Shown: positions 15,615 to 24,967 of the stretch, piece by piece | Position numbering within the stretch: the stretch's first letter is position 1 | Layout of the letters: every line of letters begins with the position of its first letter | Origin: Clostridia bacterium | GTDB taxonomy: Bacteria; Bacillota; Clostridia; Peptostreptococcales; Anaerovoracaceae | Assembly: GCA_024402995.1 (NCBI GenBank) | Contig: JAKSSR010000004.1 | Coordinates: forward strand, 1 to 39,884 | Direction: 5' to 3' | DNA: 39,884 nucleotides | Position numbers and translations under genes: made by a program | The notes under the pieces: model-generated | What the model was told of the DNA's origin: nothing | Databases searched by the model: none | The model's input: the letters and a program-made list of their open reading frames with translations, nothing else

Positions 15615-16157
15615 ATGGCTGCAAGACTTAAAGAACAGTATAAGAACGTGGTTTACCCCGCTCTTCAGGAAAAGTTCCAGTATAAGAACGTAATGATGAT
15701 CCCCAAGCTTGAGAAGATCACCCTCAACATGGGTCTCGGCGACACCAAGGACAACCCCAAGCTGCTTGAAATGGCAGTTAAGGAAATGGCTCTGATCTCC
15801 GGTCAGGCTCCTGTCGTCACCAAATCCAGAAAGTCTATCGCTAACTTCAAGCTCAGAGCAGGTATGTCTGTTGGCTGCAAGGTCACCCTTCGCGGAGACA
15901 GAATGTACGAGTTCGCAGATAGATTCTTCAACATCGCTCTTCCCAGAGTAAGAGACTTCAAGGGCGTCAGCAAGAACTCCTTCGATGGCCGCGGCAACTA
16001 TTCCATGGGCATCAAGGAACAGCTGATCTTCCCCGAAATCACTTATGACCAGGTAGAGAAGGTTAGAGGTATGGATATCGTATTTACCACAACGGCAAAG
16101 ACCGACGAAGAAGCTCAGGCTCTTCTCGAAATGCTCGGTATGCCGTTTGAAAAGTAG
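15615..16157 (+). CDS. rplE: 50S ribosomal protein L5
   Basis: The product is 180 aa. [31 protein letters not shown] and [15 protein letters not shown] identify L5, which binds 5S rRNA in the central protuberance. An AAGGAGG precedes the start, 14 bases after rplX. Confidence 0.98.
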   Translation: MAARLKEQYKNVVYPALQEKFQYKNVMMIPKLEKITLNMGLGDTKDNPKLLEMAVKEMALISGQAPVVTKSRKSIANFKLRAGMSVGCKVTLRGDRMYEFADRFFNIALPRVRDFKGVSKNSFDGRGNYSMGIKEQLIFPEITYDQVEKVRGMDIVFTTTAKTDEEAQALLEMLGMPFEK

Positions 16158-16166
16158 GAGGGTACA

Positions 16167-16352
16167 ATGGCAAAGACATCTCTCAAGGTAAAGCAGCAGA
16201 GAGCACCGAAGTTCAGCACTCAGGCTTACAATCGTTGCAAGATCTGCGGAAGACCCCACGCTTATTTAAGAAAGTACGGTATCTGCCGTATTTGCTTCAG
16301 AGAGCTTGCTTATAAGGGAGAAATCCCCGGCGTCAAGAAGGCAAGCTGGTAG
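16167..16352 (+). CDS. rpsZ: 30S ribosomal protein S14, zinc-binding type Z
   Basis: The product is 61 aa, the short zinc form. Cysteines 24, 27, 40 and 43 (CKIC and CRIC) make the zinc ribbon, and the C-terminal [11 protein letters not shown] is the standard ending. The longer zinc-free S14 used as a substitute under zinc limitation is not in the window. The start lies nine bases after the rplE stop. Confidence 0.97.
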   Translation: MAKTSLKVKQQRAPKFSTQAYNRCKICGRPHAYLRKYGICRICFRELAYKGEIPGVKKASW

Positions 16353-16385
16353 TTTAGATTTTTATTTGAAAGGAGGTACTTATCT

Positions 16386-16784
16386 ATGACAATGACAGAT
16401 CCTGTAGCCGATATGCTCACAAGAATCAGAAATGCCAACATCGCAGGTCACGCAATGGTTGACATCCCCGCATCCAAGATGAAGAAGAACATCGCTGAAA
16501 TCCTGGTAAAGGAAGGATTCATCAAGAGCTACGAAGTTATCGAAGCCGAGAATCAGGATATCATCAGGGTACAGATGAAGTACGGCGCAAACAAAGCAAA
16601 AGTTATCACCGGAATCAAGAAGATTTCCAAGCCCGGCCTCAAGGTCTACGCAAAGGCTGACGAGGTTCCCAGAGTTCTGGGCGGACTCGGAATCGCCATC
16701 ATTTCCACTTCCAGCGGACTTATCACCGATAAGGAAGCTCGCAAGCTCGGAGTCGGCGGCGAAGTAATCTGCTACGTATGGTAA
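16386..16784 (+). CDS. rpsH: 30S ribosomal protein S8
   Basis: The product is 132 aa. [14 protein letters not shown] at the N-terminus and [22 protein letters not shown] near the C-terminus are diagnostic. S8 binds helix 21 of 16S rRNA and in E. coli represses the spc operon by binding rplE mRNA. AAAGGAGG lies ten bases before the ATG in a 33-base spacer. Confidence 0.98.
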   Translation: MTMTDPVADMLTRIRNANIAGHAMVDIPASKMKKNIAEILVKEGFIKSYEVIEAENQDIIRVQMKYGANKAKVITGIKKISKPGLKVYAKADEVPRVLGGLGIAIISTSSGLITDKEARKLGVGGEVICYVW

Positions 16785-16802
16785 GGAAGAAAGGAGAACA
16801 AT

Positions 16803-17342
16803 ATGTCCAGAATTGGTAAAAAGGCTGTGACTGTTCCTGCCGGCGTCGAAGTAACCATCGACGAAAAGAACTTCGTTACCGTTAAGGGCCCCAAGGGAAC
16901 CCTTACCCAGCAGTGCAGTTCCATGATCAAGATCGAAAAGCAGGGTGACACCCTCGTTTTCACTGAAAACAGTGACAGCAGAGAAGTCGGCGCTCAGCAC
17001 GGTCTCACCAGAACACTCGTTAACAACATGGTCGTTGGCGTAACCACCGGCTTTGAGAAGAAGCTCCAGATGATCGGCGTTGGCTACAAGGCTGAAAAGA
17101 AGGGCAAGGATCTCGTTATGCAGCTCGGTTACTCCCACCCCGTCATTATGACCGACCCCGAAGGTATCACCACTGAGGTCACAAGCCCCACTGAAATTAC
17201 CGTTAAGGGCGCCGATAAGGCTCTCGTCGGAAACTACGCAGCTAACATCCGTAAGTGGAGACAGCCTGAACCCTACAAGGGCAAGGGTATCCGTTACGTC
17301 GGTGAAGTCGTACTGCGTAAAGAAGGCAAGACCGGTAAGTAG
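16803..17342 (+). CDS. rplF: 50S ribosomal protein L6
   Basis: The product is 179 aa. MSRIGKKAVTVPAGVEV at the start and QPEPYKGKGIRYVGEVV near the end are the family signatures of both L6 halves. It sits near the sarcin-ricin loop where translation factors bind. AAAGGAG precedes the start. Confidence 0.98.
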   Translation: MSRIGKKAVTVPAGVEVTIDEKNFVTVKGPKGTLTQQCSSMIKIEKQGDTLVFTENSDSREVGAQHGLTRTLVNNMVVGVTTGFEKKLQMIGVGYKAEKKGKDLVMQLGYSHPVIMTDPEGITTEVTSPTEITVKGADKALVGNYAANIRKWRQPEPYKGKGIRYVGEVVLRKEGKTGK

Positions 17343-17360
17343 TGAAAGGAGCAAACGATC

Positions 17361-17726
17361 ATGGCAAACAGAAGCAGAAATGATAATCGTGTCGCAAGAC
17401 ACGAAAGAGTCAGAAAGAACATTTTCGGAACTCCTGATACCCCCAGACTTTGTGTTTTCAGAAGCACAAAGAATATCTACGCTCAGGTTATTGACGACGT
17501 CAATGGCAAGACCCTCGTTGCAGCTTCCTCTCTTGATAAGGACATCAAGGCAGAAGCAGCTTACGGCGGAAACAAGGCAGCAGCTAAGCTGGTCGGCCAG
17601 AAGGTCGGTAAGCTCGCTAAGGAAGCCGGCATTGACACTGTAGTCTTTGACAGAGGTGGTTATCTCTATCACGGCAGAGTAGCTGAACTCGCTGACGGCG
17701 CAAGAGAAGCCGGTCTGCAGTTCTAA
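17361..17726 (+). CDS. rplR: 50S ribosomal protein L18
   Basis: The product is 121 aa. [33 protein letters not shown] and [14 protein letters not shown] identify L18, which binds 5S rRNA with L5. AAAGGAG precedes the ATG. The N-terminal Arg/Asn-rich stretch is normal for the family. Confidence 0.98.
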   Translation: MANRSRNDNRVARHERVRKNIFGTPDTPRLCVFRSTKNIYAQVIDDVNGKTLVAASSLDKDIKAEAAYGGNKAAAKLVGQKVGKLAKEAGIDTVVFDRGGYLYHGRVAELADGAREAGLQF

Positions 17727-17743
17727 TCAGGAGGAGAAATATA

Positions 17744-18247
17744 ATGGCTAGAAACATAGACGTCTCCAAACTTGACTTAAAGGAACAGATCGTAAATATC
17801 AGAAGAGTTACCAAGGTAGTCAAGGGCGGTAAGAATTCCAGATTCTCCGTTACCGTAGTTGTCGGCGACAACGACGGCCACGTAGGTCTCGGTTTAGGCA
17901 AGTCCGTTGAAATCCCCGAAGCAGTCCGCAAGGCAAGTGAAGATGCCAAGAAGGCTCTCCTCACCGTCCCCAGACTGGGAACCACAATTCCCCACAGAAG
18001 CCTCGGTGTTTTCGGAGCAGGCAAGGTTCTGCTCATGCCCGCAGCCCCCGGTACCGGTGTTATCGCCGGCGGTTCCGCAAGAACAGTTCTCGAGTTCGCA
18101 GGCATTAAGGACGTCAGAGCAAAGTCCCTGGGTTCCAGCAACCCCGGCAACGTTGCTTATGCAACACTGGAAGCTCTCAAGAGCATGAAGACCATCGAAG
18201 AAGTCGCCAAGCTCAGAGGACTTACCAAGGAAGAAATTTTAGGATAG
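17744..18247 (+). CDS. rpsE: 30S ribosomal protein S5
   Basis: The product is 167 aa. [21 protein letters not shown] and [16 protein letters not shown] are diagnostic. The protein contributes to decoding accuracy at the mRNA entry site. AGGAGG precedes the ATG in a 17-base spacer after rplR. Confidence 0.98.
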   Translation: MARNIDVSKLDLKEQIVNIRRVTKVVKGGKNSRFSVTVVVGDNDGHVGLGLGKSVEIPEAVRKASEDAKKALLTVPRLGTTIPHRSLGVFGAGKVLLMPAAPGTGVIAGGSARTVLEFAGIKDVRAKSLGSSNPGNVAYATLEALKSMKTIEEVAKLRGLTKEEILG

Positions 18248-18259
18248 GAGGGAAAGCAA

Positions 18260-18439
18260 ATGGCACAGCTTAAGATTACTCTTGTTAAGAGCACCATCAG
18301 CCAGACCCCTTATCAGAAGTCGGTCGTCAAGGCTCTTGGTCTGAAGAAGATCCGTCAGAGCGTTGTTCTCGAAGATACTCCGCAGACTCGCGGCGCAATC
18401 TTCAAGGTTTCCCACCTCTTACAGGTAGAAGAGCTCTAA
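18260..18439 (+). CDS. rpmD: 50S ribosomal protein L30
   Basis: The product is 59 aa, a normal length for bacterial L30, read from ATG 18260 to TAA 18437-18439. It begins MAQLKITLVKSTISQ and contains the L30 signature KALGLKKIRQSVV. TAGGAGGG precedes the start by seven bases. It fills the gap between rpsE and rplO where this gene is expected. Confidence 0.97.
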   Translation: MAQLKITLVKSTISQTPYQKSVVKALGLKKIRQSVVLEDTPQTRGAIFKVSHLLQVEEL

Positions 18440-18454
18440 AGGAGGTAGCAGAAT

Positions 18455-18892
18455 ATGAAACTTAATGAATTAAAAGCACCCCAGGGCTCTACCTTCACCG
18501 GTAAGAGAAAGGGCAGAGGTCACGCCACCGGTAACGGCGGCACTGCAGGACGCGGCATGAACGGTCAGAAGTCCAGAAGCGGCGGCGGTACCCGTCTCGG
18601 CTTCGAAGGCGGCCAGATGCCCCTGTACAGACGTATCCCCAAGAGAGGCTTCACCAATCACTGGAGAACTGATTATCTTGGCGTTAACGTCGAAGCACTC
18701 AACATTTTTGAAAACGGCACAACCGTTACTCCCGAGATGATGATCGAAGCAGGCCTTGCAAAGGGCTGCACCGGCATCAAGATCCTGGGCGGCGGAGAAC
18801 TGAAGAAGAACCTGACTGTTCAGGCTCAGAAGTTCAGCAACACCGCTCTTGACAAGATTACCGCTGCAGGAGGAAAGGCAGAGGTGATCTAA
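18455..18892 (+). CDS. rplO: 50S ribosomal protein L15
   Basis: The product is 145 aa. The Gly-rich N-terminus ([20 protein letters not shown]) and the segment [18 protein letters not shown] are diagnostic of L15, a late 50S assembly protein. Its stop overlaps the secY start by one base (TAATG at 18890-18894), so secY translation is coupled to it. Confidence 0.98.
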   Translation: MKLNELKAPQGSTFTGKRKGRGHATGNGGTAGRGMNGQKSRSGGGTRLGFEGGQMPLYRRIPKRGFTNHWRTDYLGVNVEALNIFENGTTVTPEMMIEAGLAKGCTGIKILGGGELKKNLTVQAQKFSNTALDKITAAGGKAEVI

Positions 18893-20175
18893 TGGGTATG
18901 TTTAAGACAATGGCAAATGCCTGGAAGATTCCCGAAATGAGAAAGAAGATCCTCTTCACACTTCTCATGCTCGTCGTCTTCAGACTGGGCTCCAATATCC
19001 CCGTCCCTTGCATTAACCGTGCATCACTGCAGGCAATGTTTGCTTCCAATGACTCCGGTCTGTTCGGTCTCTTTGACCTGTTCTCCGGCGGTTCATTCAG
19101 CAACTTCACCATTTTCGCCCTGAGCATCACACCTTACATCACATCTTCAATTATCCTTCAGCTGCTCACCGTTGCCATTCCCGCACTTGAGGAAATGGCA
19201 CGCAGCGGCGAAGAGGGTAAGAGAAAGATCGCTGAGCTGACCAGATACATCACCGTCGGTCTTGCTCTTATTCAGGCAATCGGATATACATTCGGACTCT
19301 TCCGTAATGTTCTTTCCGACAACAGCATTTTCGCAAAGATCGTCATCGTACTCGTTCTGGTTGCAGGTACTGCATTCCTTATGTGGCTCGGTGAAAAGAT
19401 CAACGAAAAGGGCATCGGCAACGGTATCTCCCTTATCATCTTTGCAGGTATCGTATCCAGAATTCCGACCACCCTGCGCAGCACCTTCACCGGAATCAAG
19501 AACGGCACCCTCAGTGTCATCACCGTGATCCTGTTCGCAGTCTTTGCACTGGCAGTCATCGTCGGCGTCATCCTTATTCAGGAAGGCACCAGAAAGATCC
19601 CTGTTCAGTACGCCAAGAGAGTTGTCGGTCGCAAGATGTATGGTGGCCAGAGCACCCATATTCCCATCAAAGTAAACCAGGCAGGTGTTATCCCCGTCAT
19701 CTTCGCAGTATCAATTCTGCAGCTGCCGGCAACTATCGCCTACATGGCCCCCAGCTCCGGATTCGCCAGCTTTTACAGCAAGTGGCTTTCCGCTAAGGGC
19801 AACCCCGGCATCTGGGTATATTTCGTATTTGACATTCTGATGATCGTCTTCTTTACCTATTTCTACGGTGCCATCAGCTTCAACCCTGTTGAGATCGCAG
19901 AAAACATGAAGACTCAGGGCGGCTTCATCCCCGGCATCCGCCCGGGCAAGTCCACCTCTGATTACATCTCAAAGGTCATGTCCAGACTGAACTTTGTCAG
20001 CGCAATCTTCCTTGCGATCATTGCTTCCATGCCGACACTGCTCACTCACTGGACAAATCTGCCGGTCAACTTCGGCGGAACATCCATCATCATCGCAGTC
20101 GGTGTTGCTCTCGATACAATGAAGGCAATCGAAACTCAGATGGTCATGAGAAACTACAGCGGATTCCTTAAGTAG
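18892..20175 (+). CDS. secY: Protein translocase subunit SecY
   Basis: The product is 427 aa with ten hydrophobic membrane spans. FRLGSNIPVPCIN lies near the N-terminus, the plug-region signature FDLFSGGSFSNFTIFAL follows, and the cytoplasmic loop has QGGFIPGIRPGKSTSDYI. It forms the export channel with SecE and SecG, which are not encoded here. The start overlaps rplO by one base, with AGGTGAT as a possible binding site. Its place within the spc cluster is the normal one. Confidence 0.98.
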   Translation: MGMFKTMANAWKIPEMRKKILFTLLMLVVFRLGSNIPVPCINRASLQAMFASNDSGLFGLFDLFSGGSFSNFTIFALSITPYITSSIILQLLTVAIPALEEMARSGEEGKRKIAELTRYITVGLALIQAIGYTFGLFRNVLSDNSIFAKIVIVLVLVAGTAFLMWLGEKINEKGIGNGISLIIFAGIVSRIPTTLRSTFTGIKNGTLSVITVILFAVFALAVIVGVILIQEGTRKIPVQYAKRVVGRKMYGGQSTHIPIKVNQAGVIPVIFAVSILQLPATIAYMAPSSGFASFYSKWLSAKGNPGIWVYFVFDILMIVFFTYFYGAISFNPVEIAENMKTQGGFIPGIRPGKSTSDYISKVMSRLNFVSAIFLAIIASMPTLLTHWTNLPVNFGGTSIIIAVGVALDTMKAIETQMVMRNYSGFLK

Positions 20176-20184
20176 GTGACATGT

Positions 20185-20832
20185 ATGAATAAAGTTGTTT
20201 TACTTGGGCCTCCGGGAGCAGGCAAAGGCACCCAGGCTACCAGAATCGCAGCAAAATACAACATCCTGCACATTTCCACCGGTGATATCTTCCGCAAGAA
20301 CATTAAAGAAGGTACCCCCCTCGGAACAAAGGCTAAAGAATATATGGACAAGGGTCTCCTTGTTCCCGACGAACTGGTCTGTGATCTTGTTGAAGACCGC
20401 GTCATGAAGGAAGACTGTGCAAACGGTTACCTTCTGGACGGCTTCCCCAGAACAGTCTTCCAGGCCGAGCATTTCGACAAGTTCCTCAAGGAACACGGCG
20501 ATGAGCTCACCATGGTACTGGACATCGAAGTTGCTGAAGACATCCTTCTGCCGAGAATGATCGGCAGAAGAGTCTGCAGAAACTGCGGTAAGCCCTACCA
20601 CGTAATCACAATGCCCCCTGCAAAGGAAGGCGTTTGCGACGTATGCGGCGGCGAGGTTTACCAGAGAGCCGATGATACTGAAGAGACTGTAATGAACCGC
20701 TTCAAGGTCTATAAGGATCAGACAAGTCCCCTGATCGAGTATTACACTGTCAGTGGTAAACTTAAGGCCGTCGACGGCGCTAAGGACCCTGATGATGTTT
20801 TCGCAGGTATTTGTGAACTGCTGGGAGAGTAA
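20185..20832 (+). CDS. adk: Adenylate kinase, zinc-LID form
   Basis: The product is 215 aa. ATG 20185 is chosen over the in-frame GTG 20176 because the family starts MNKVVLLGPPGAGKGTQ and AGGTGA lies five bases upstream. The Walker A loop is GPPGAGKGT (8-16), the AMP site is STGDIFR, and DGFPRT precedes the LID. Cysteines 131, 134, 151 and 154 form the zinc site of the long LID seen in Gram-positive enzymes. It interconverts ATP, AMP and ADP. It sits nine bases after secY and three before map. Confidence 0.97.
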   Translation: MNKVVLLGPPGAGKGTQATRIAAKYNILHISTGDIFRKNIKEGTPLGTKAKEYMDKGLLVPDELVCDLVEDRVMKEDCANGYLLDGFPRTVFQAEHFDKFLKEHGDELTMVLDIEVAEDILLPRMIGRRVCRNCGKPYHVITMPPAKEGVCDVCGGEVYQRADDTEETVMNRFKVYKDQTSPLIEYYTVSGKLKAVDGAKDPDDVFAGICELLGE

Positions 20833-20835
20833 CGT

Positions 20836-21597
20836 ATGATCGTGCTCAAGTCAGCAGAGGAAATCGGTTTTATGTCTGTTGCCTGTGAACTCACAGGCAG
20901 GATCCTGGAAGAACTTCCGGAAATAATCAAGCCGGGCGTCTCCACCCAGGAAATAGACCGCTGGATCGAAGCCTACATCCGTAAAAACGACATGAAGTCC
21001 GCATTTAAAGGCTATGGCGGGTTCCCCGCCACAGCCTGCATATCGGTGAACGAGGAAGTCATTCACGGTATCCCTTCAAAGAAGAGAATTCTTCGCGAGG
21101 GAGACATCGTAAGTGTGGACATGGGCACCATATACAAGGACTATAACTCCGATGCGGCAAGAACCTATCCGGTAGGCGAAATCAGCAAAGAGAATCAGAA
21201 GCTTATATCTGTTGCCGAAGAGAGTTTCTTCGAAGGCATCAAGTTTGCCAGAAAAGGATATCGCATAGGCGACATCTCCCATGCCATCCAGACCTATGTT
21301 GAAGATAACGGGTTTTCTGTAATCCGCGACTATGTAGGCCATGGCGTAGGAAGAAAGCTTCACGAAGACCCCCAGATTCCCAATTACGGGAAAGCAAATC
21401 ACGGACCTCAGCTGGTCCCGGGCATGACCCTGGCCATCGAACCCATGATTGCAGCTGGTGATTACGATGTGGAAGTTCTGGACAACGACTGGACTGTCGT
21501 CACAATTGACGGCTCCATGACAGCCCACTATGAAAACACCGTACTCATAACAACAGGAGATCCCAAGATTCTGACCTGCTCAAGCAGGCAGAAATAA
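20836..21597 (+). CDS. map: Type I methionine aminopeptidase
   Basis: The product is 253 aa. The metal ligands are visible: Asp95 (VSVDMGT), Asp106, His169 (YVGHGVG), Glu202 (AIEPM) and Glu233 (HYENT), with His78 in IHGIP for substrate contact. It removes the initiator methionine from new proteins. GGGAGAG at the end of adk, three bases away, serves as the binding site. The KOW-domain gene found between map and infA in many clostridia is absent here. Confidence 0.96.
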   Translation: MIVLKSAEEIGFMSVACELTGRILEELPEIIKPGVSTQEIDRWIEAYIRKNDMKSAFKGYGGFPATACISVNEEVIHGIPSKKRILREGDIVSVDMGTIYKDYNSDAARTYPVGEISKENQKLISVAEESFFEGIKFARKGYRIGDISHAIQTYVEDNGFSVIRDYVGHGVGRKLHEDPQIPNYGKANHGPQLVPGMTLAIEPMIAAGDYDVEVLDNDWTVVTIDGSMTAHYENTVLITTGDPKILTCSSRQK

Positions 21598-21627
21598 GCT
21601 GACCGGAAAAGGAGGAAAGCTGCTCAT

Positions 21628-21846
21628 ATGGCTAAAAAAGACAGCATAGAAGTTTTCGGTACCGTGCTCGAAGCACTGCCTAATGCAATGTTCAAGGTAA
21701 AACTTGAAAATGACTTTGAGGTGCTCGCTCACGTTTCCGGAAAAATGAGAATGAATTTCATCCGCATCCTTCCCGGTGACAGGGTCAAGCTTGAACTCTC
21801 ACCCTATGACCTTACCCGGGGAAGAATTACCTGGAGAGATAAGTAG
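21628..21846 (+). CDS. infA: Translation initiation factor IF-1
   Basis: The product is 72 aa, the standard size. The OB fold carries [36 protein letters not shown] and [13 protein letters not shown]. It occupies the A site during initiation with IF-2 and IF-3. AAGGAGG lies 12 bases before the ATG, a longish spacing, in a 30-base gap after map. Confidence 0.97.
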   Translation: MAKKDSIEVFGTVLEALPNAMFKVKLENDFEVLAHVSGKMRMNFIRILPGDRVKLELSPYDLTRGRITWRDK

Positions 21847-21865
21847 TCCCATATAGGAGGAAAAA

Positions 21866-21979
21866 ATGAAAGTCAGAGCTTCAGTAAAGCCCATTTGCGA
21901 GAAGTGCAAGGTTATCAAGAGAAATGGCAAGGTTATGGTCATTTGCGAAAACCCCAAGCACAAGCAGGTTCAGGGCTAA
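21866..21979 (+). CDS. rpmJ: 50S ribosomal protein L36, zinc form
   Basis: The product is 37 aa: it begins [16 protein letters not shown] and ends [12 protein letters not shown]. Cys11, Cys14, Cys27 and His32 form the zinc ribbon of the C+ type. AGGAGG is six bases upstream of the ATG at 21866; the stop is TAA 21977-21979. It is correctly placed between infA and rpsM. Confidence 0.97.
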   Translation: MKVRASVKPICEKCKVIKRNGKVMVICENPKHKQVQG

Positions 21980-22084
21980 AGCATAAGCAATAACATGCTT
22001 ACTGTGTTCCGGAGGACAGCAATAAGGCTCTCCGTACGGAACGTAAATTATAAATTATAGTTGCAGTACCAGGAGGTAAAAATT
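21980..22084 (+). promoter_or_regulatory. rpmJ-rpsM spacer with two hairpins, possible alpha-operon leader
   Basis: This is the widest gap inside the cluster. AAGCAT (21979-21984) pairs with ATGCTT (21995-22000). A second, larger hairpin joins GTTCC-GGAG (22006-22014) with CTCC (22030-22033) and GGAAC (22038-22042). No T-run follows either, so they are not terminators. In E. coli S4 represses the alpha operon by binding a pseudoknot just before rpsM; whether this spacer plays that role is inference. Confidence 0.45.
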
Positions 22085-22456
22085 ATGGCTCGTATAGCCG
22101 GCGTCGACCTGCCCAGAGAAAAAAGGGTAGAAATCGGCCTCACTTACATCTACGGTATCGGTCTTCCCACTTCCCAGGCTATCCTGAAGGAAGCAGGCGT
22201 CAATCCTGACACCAGAGTCAAGGATCTGTCCGAAGACGAAGTAGGTGCTATCAGAAAAATCATCGATTCCGAATATCTCGTAGAAGGCGACCTCAGAAGA
22301 GAAGTCTCTATGAATATCAAGCGCCTGATGGAAATCGGCTGCTACAGAGGAATCCGTCACAGAAGAAATCTGCCCTGCCGTGGTCAGAACACCAAGAACA
22401 ATTCTCGTACCCGTAAGGGCCCGAAGAAGACAGTTGGCAGAAAGAAGAAAGGTTAA
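22085..22456 (+). CDS. rpsM: 30S ribosomal protein S13
   Basis: The product is 123 aa. [26 protein letters not shown] and the C-terminal [19 protein letters not shown] are diagnostic. ATG 22085 is supported by AGGAGG eight bases upstream; the upstream in-frame extension lies in the spacer. It bridges the 30S head with the 50S subunit. Confidence 0.97.
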   Translation: MARIAGVDLPREKRVEIGLTYIYGIGLPTSQAILKEAGVNPDTRVKDLSEDEVGAIRKIIDSEYLVEGDLRREVSMNIKRLMEIGCYRGIRHRRNLPCRGQNTKNNSRTRKGPKKTVGRKKKG

Positions 22457-22473
22457 GAAGGAGGTAGGCTAAA

Positions 22474-22869
22474 ATGGCAACAGTAAAGAAGACTGTACGC
22501 AAGAAGAGAAGAGAACGCAAGAACATTGAATGCGGTCAGGCTCATATCCAGGCTTCCTTCAATAACACACTCGTAACCCTCACCGACATGGAAGGCAATG
22601 CACTTTCCTGGTCCTCCGCCGGTTCTCTCGGCTTCAAGGGCTCCAGAAAGTCCACTCCGTTCGCAGCTCAGATGGCAGCAGAAACTGCAGCCAAGGGCGC
22701 AATGGACCATGGCCTCAAGACCGTCGAGGTCTATGTTAAGGGACCCGGCTCCGGCAGAGAAGCTGCCATCAGAGCACTGCAGACCGCAGGCCTTAACATT
22801 ACCATGATCAAGGACATCACACCCATTCCTCACAACGGCTGCAGACCGCCGAAGAGAAGAAGAGTGTAA
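22474..22869 (+). CDS. rpsK: 30S ribosomal protein S11
   Basis: The product is 131 aa. [41 protein letters not shown] and the ending RPPKRRRV identify S11 on the 30S platform. AAGGAGG precedes the start by ten bases, 17 bases after rpsM. Confidence 0.98.
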   Translation: MATVKKTVRKKRRERKNIECGQAHIQASFNNTLVTLTDMEGNALSWSSAGSLGFKGSRKSTPFAAQMAAETAAKGAMDHGLKTVEVYVKGPGSGREAAIRALQTAGLNITMIKDITPIPHNGCRPPKRRRV

Positions 22870-22887
22870 TTAGGGAGGAACGAGAAT

Positions 22888-23508
22888 ATGGCAAGATATA
22901 CAGGACCTTCCTGCAGACTTTGCAGAAGAGAAGGACAGAAGCTGTTCCTTAAGGGCGAAAGATGCTACAGCGAAAAGTGCGCACTCGAAAAGAGAGCATA
23001 TGCCCCCGGACAGCACGGACAGAACAGAAAGAAGAATTCCAACTACGGTCTCCAGCTTCGCGAAAAGCAGAAGGCTAAGAGATTCTACGGACTTCAGGAA
23101 ACCCAGTTCAGAAACTATTTCGACAAGGCAGCAGCAAAGAAGGGTATGACCGGTGCTAACCTGCTCATCATGCTCGAAACAAGACTGGACAATGCAGTAT
23201 TCAGAATGGGCTTTGCTTCCTCCAGAAAGGAAGCTCGTCAGCTGGTTACTCACGGTCACTTCACAGTTAATGGCAAGAAGGCTGACATTCCCTCTATGGC
23301 AATCAAGGCCGGCGACGTCATCGCTGTAAAGGAAAAGAGCGCTTCTTCTCCCAAGTTCAAGGAAATCAAGGAAATGACCATCAGCACTCCTGCATGGATC
23401 AGCATCGATACTAACAAGCTGGAAGGCAAGATTCTCTCTATGCCCACCAGAGATATGATCGATACACCTGTTGAAGAGCACCTCATCGTCGAACTTTACT
23501 CCAAGTAG
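22888..23508 (+). CDS. rpsD: 30S ribosomal protein S4, zinc-finger form
   Basis: The product is 206 aa. The N-terminus carries Cys9, Cys12, Cys26 and Cys31 (CRLC and CYSEKC), the zinc-bearing C+ form. The S4 RNA-binding domain follows with [20 protein letters not shown] and [15 protein letters not shown]4 nucleates 30S body assembly and is the usual repressor of the operon that encodes it. Its location between rpsK and rpoA is the clostridial arrangement; in Bacillus subtilis rpsD is elsewhere. Confidence 0.98.
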   Translation: MARYTGPSCRLCRREGQKLFLKGERCYSEKCALEKRAYAPGQHGQNRKKNSNYGLQLREKQKAKRFYGLQETQFRNYFDKAAAKKGMTGANLLIMLETRLDNAVFRMGFASSRKEARQLVTHGHFTVNGKKADIPSMAIKAGDVIAVKEKSASSPKFKEIKEMTISTPAWISIDTNKLEGKILSMPTRDMIDTPVEEHLIVELYSK

Positions 23509-23562
23509 TAAGTTAGCGTTTAGTGTGTAAATCAGTTCTTTTGAACGAGAAGGAGGGACATA

Positions 23563-24510
23563 ATGATCGAAATCGAAAAGCCGACAATTGAAAGTTTCAT
23601 TTCCGACGAAGATCCTAATTACGGCAAATTTATCGTAGAACCCCTCGAACGCGGATATGGCCAGACACTGGGCAACAGCTTAAGAAGAATCCTTCTCAGC
23701 TCCCTGCCCGGTGCAGCTGTAACCTCCATCAGAATTGACGGCGTGCTCCACGAATTCTCAACGATTCCCGGAGTCAAGGAAGATGTCACCGAAATTATCC
23801 TTAACCTGAAGAAGTTAGCAATAGCTCTCAACGGTGAGGACAAGATGCGTGCCATCATCAATGCCACCGGTCCGATGGAAGTCACCGCCAAGGATATCAA
23901 AGCAGACAGCGCTCTCGAAATTTTCAATCCGGATCTGCACATCGCAACTCTGGAAGAGGGAGCAAGCCTGGTCATGGAACTCAATATTTCCACCGGCCGC
24001 GGCTATGTGCCTGCTGATCAGAATAAGGATGAAAACACTCCCATCGCCGTTATTCCCATTGACAGCATTTATACTCCTGTCAGAAAGGTCAACTGGACCA
24101 TCGAGAACACTCGTGTAGGTCAGGTAACGGACTTTGAGAGACTGATTCTTGAGATCTGGACCGACGGAAGCATTGCTCCTGAAGAAGGAGTCTCCATCGG
24201 TGCTAAGATCATGCAGGAACACCTGGGACTGTTCGTAGGTCTCACTGACTCTGTCAGCGGTGTTGAAATCATGGTCGCAAAGGAAGAGGATCAGAAGGAA
24301 AAGGCCCTTGAGATGAGCATTGAAGAACTTGAACTTTCCGTTCGTTCCTTCAACTGCCTCAAGCGCGCATCCATTAACACCGTCGAAGAACTTACCAAGA
24401 AGACCGAAGACGATATGATGAAGGTCAGAAACCTCGGCAAGAAGTCTCTCGACGAAGTTAAGCAGAAACTTGAAGAATTAGGCCTGGGTCTCAAGCCCAG
24501 CGATGAATAA
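23563..24510 (+). CDS. rpoA: RNA polymerase subunit alpha
   Basis: The product is 315 aa. The N-terminal assembly domain has [20 protein letters not shown] and [18 protein letters not shown] linker near residues 230-250 leads to the C-terminal domain with [14 protein letters not shown] and [17 protein letters not shown], which contacts UP elements and activators. AAGGAGGG precedes the ATG by six bases. The 54-base spacer after rpsD contains a weak GTTC/GAAC hairpin with no T-run. Confidence 0.98.
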   Translation: MIEIEKPTIESFISDEDPNYGKFIVEPLERGYGQTLGNSLRRILLSSLPGAAVTSIRIDGVLHEFSTIPGVKEDVTEIILNLKKLAIALNGEDKMRAIINATGPMEVTAKDIKADSALEIFNPDLHIATLEEGASLVMELNISTGRGYVPADQNKDENTPIAVIPIDSIYTPVRKVNWTIENTRVGQVTDFERLILEIWTDGSIAPEEGVSIGAKIMQEHLGLFVGLTDSVSGVEIMVAKEEDQKEKALEMSIEELELSVRSFNCLKRASINTVEELTKKTEDDMMKVRNLGKKSLDEVKQKLEELGLGLKPSDE

Positions 24511-24530
24511 GCTATTAGGAGGATTCCAAA

Positions 24531-24872
24531 ATGAATGGATACAGAAAGCTGGGAGTAACATCTGCTCACAGACAGTCCATACTGAGAAATCTGGTTACCG
24601 ATCTCTTCCGTTATGGCCGCATTCAGACAACTGACTGCAGAGCTAAGGAAGCAAGAAAAGAAGCAGAAAAGATGATCACTCTCGCAAAGCGCGGTGATCT
24701 TCACGCCAGAAGACAGGCTCTCGCATACATCAAGGACGAAGACGTCGTCACCAAGCTGTTTGACGAAATCGCTCCCAAGTATGAAGAACGCCACGGCGGA
24801 TACACTAGAATTCTGAAGCTCGGTCCCCGCAAGGGCGATGTTGCAGAATCCGTATTCCTCGAACTGGTATAA
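24531..24872 (+). CDS. rplQ: 50S ribosomal protein L17
   Basis: The product is 113 aa. [20 protein letters not shown] and [20 protein letters not shown] identify L17 at the tunnel exit. It is the last gene of the super-operon and is followed by a strong terminator. The ecfA/ecfT, truA and rplM-rpsI genes that often follow in related bacteria are absent here. Confidence 0.98.
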   Translation: MNGYRKLGVTSAHRQSILRNLVTDLFRYGRIQTTDCRAKEARKEAEKMITLAKRGDLHARRQALAYIKDEDVVTKLFDEIAPKYEERHGGYTRILKLGPRKGDVAESVFLELV

Positions 24873-24888
24873 TTAAGTAGGGTACTAT

Positions 24889-24919
24889 AAAAGCACTGTT
24901 CACAAGAACAGTGCTTTTT
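24889..24919 (+). terminator. Terminator of the ribosomal super-operon
   Basis: GCACTGTTC (24893-24901) pairs perfectly with GAACAGTGC (24906-24914) around an ACAA loop. Flanking AAAA (24889-24892) pairs with the start of a five-T run (24915-24919). The only other strong terminator-like structure for this unit is in the leader. Confidence 0.92.
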
Positions 24920-24927
24920 GTTATAAT
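24899..24927 (+). promoter_or_regulatory. Candidate promoter overlapping the rplQ terminator
   Basis: TTCACA (24899-24904), in the upper stem and loop of the terminator hairpin, and TATAAT (24922-24927), just past the T-run, are 17 bases apart. A transcript would start near 24934 and give a leader of about 34 bases for the cytosolic C39-like gene. Confidence 0.6.
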
Positions 24928-24967
24928 TAAATCCCAAACAACATATACCTTTCAGAGGAGATATAAA

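Noticed and set aside
16380..17672. Long minus-strand open frame (430 codons) opposite rpsH, rplF and rplR
   Set aside because: It is the mirror of strongly biased codons in three certain ribosomal genes, lacks a binding site and gives a low-complexity Ser/Leu/Asp/Val product.
22044..22060. Internal promoter before rpsM from the A/T-rich TATAAA/TTATAG stretch
   Set aside because: No acceptable -35 element lies at 16-18 bases upstream; the A/T richness may only keep the rpsM start region unpaired.
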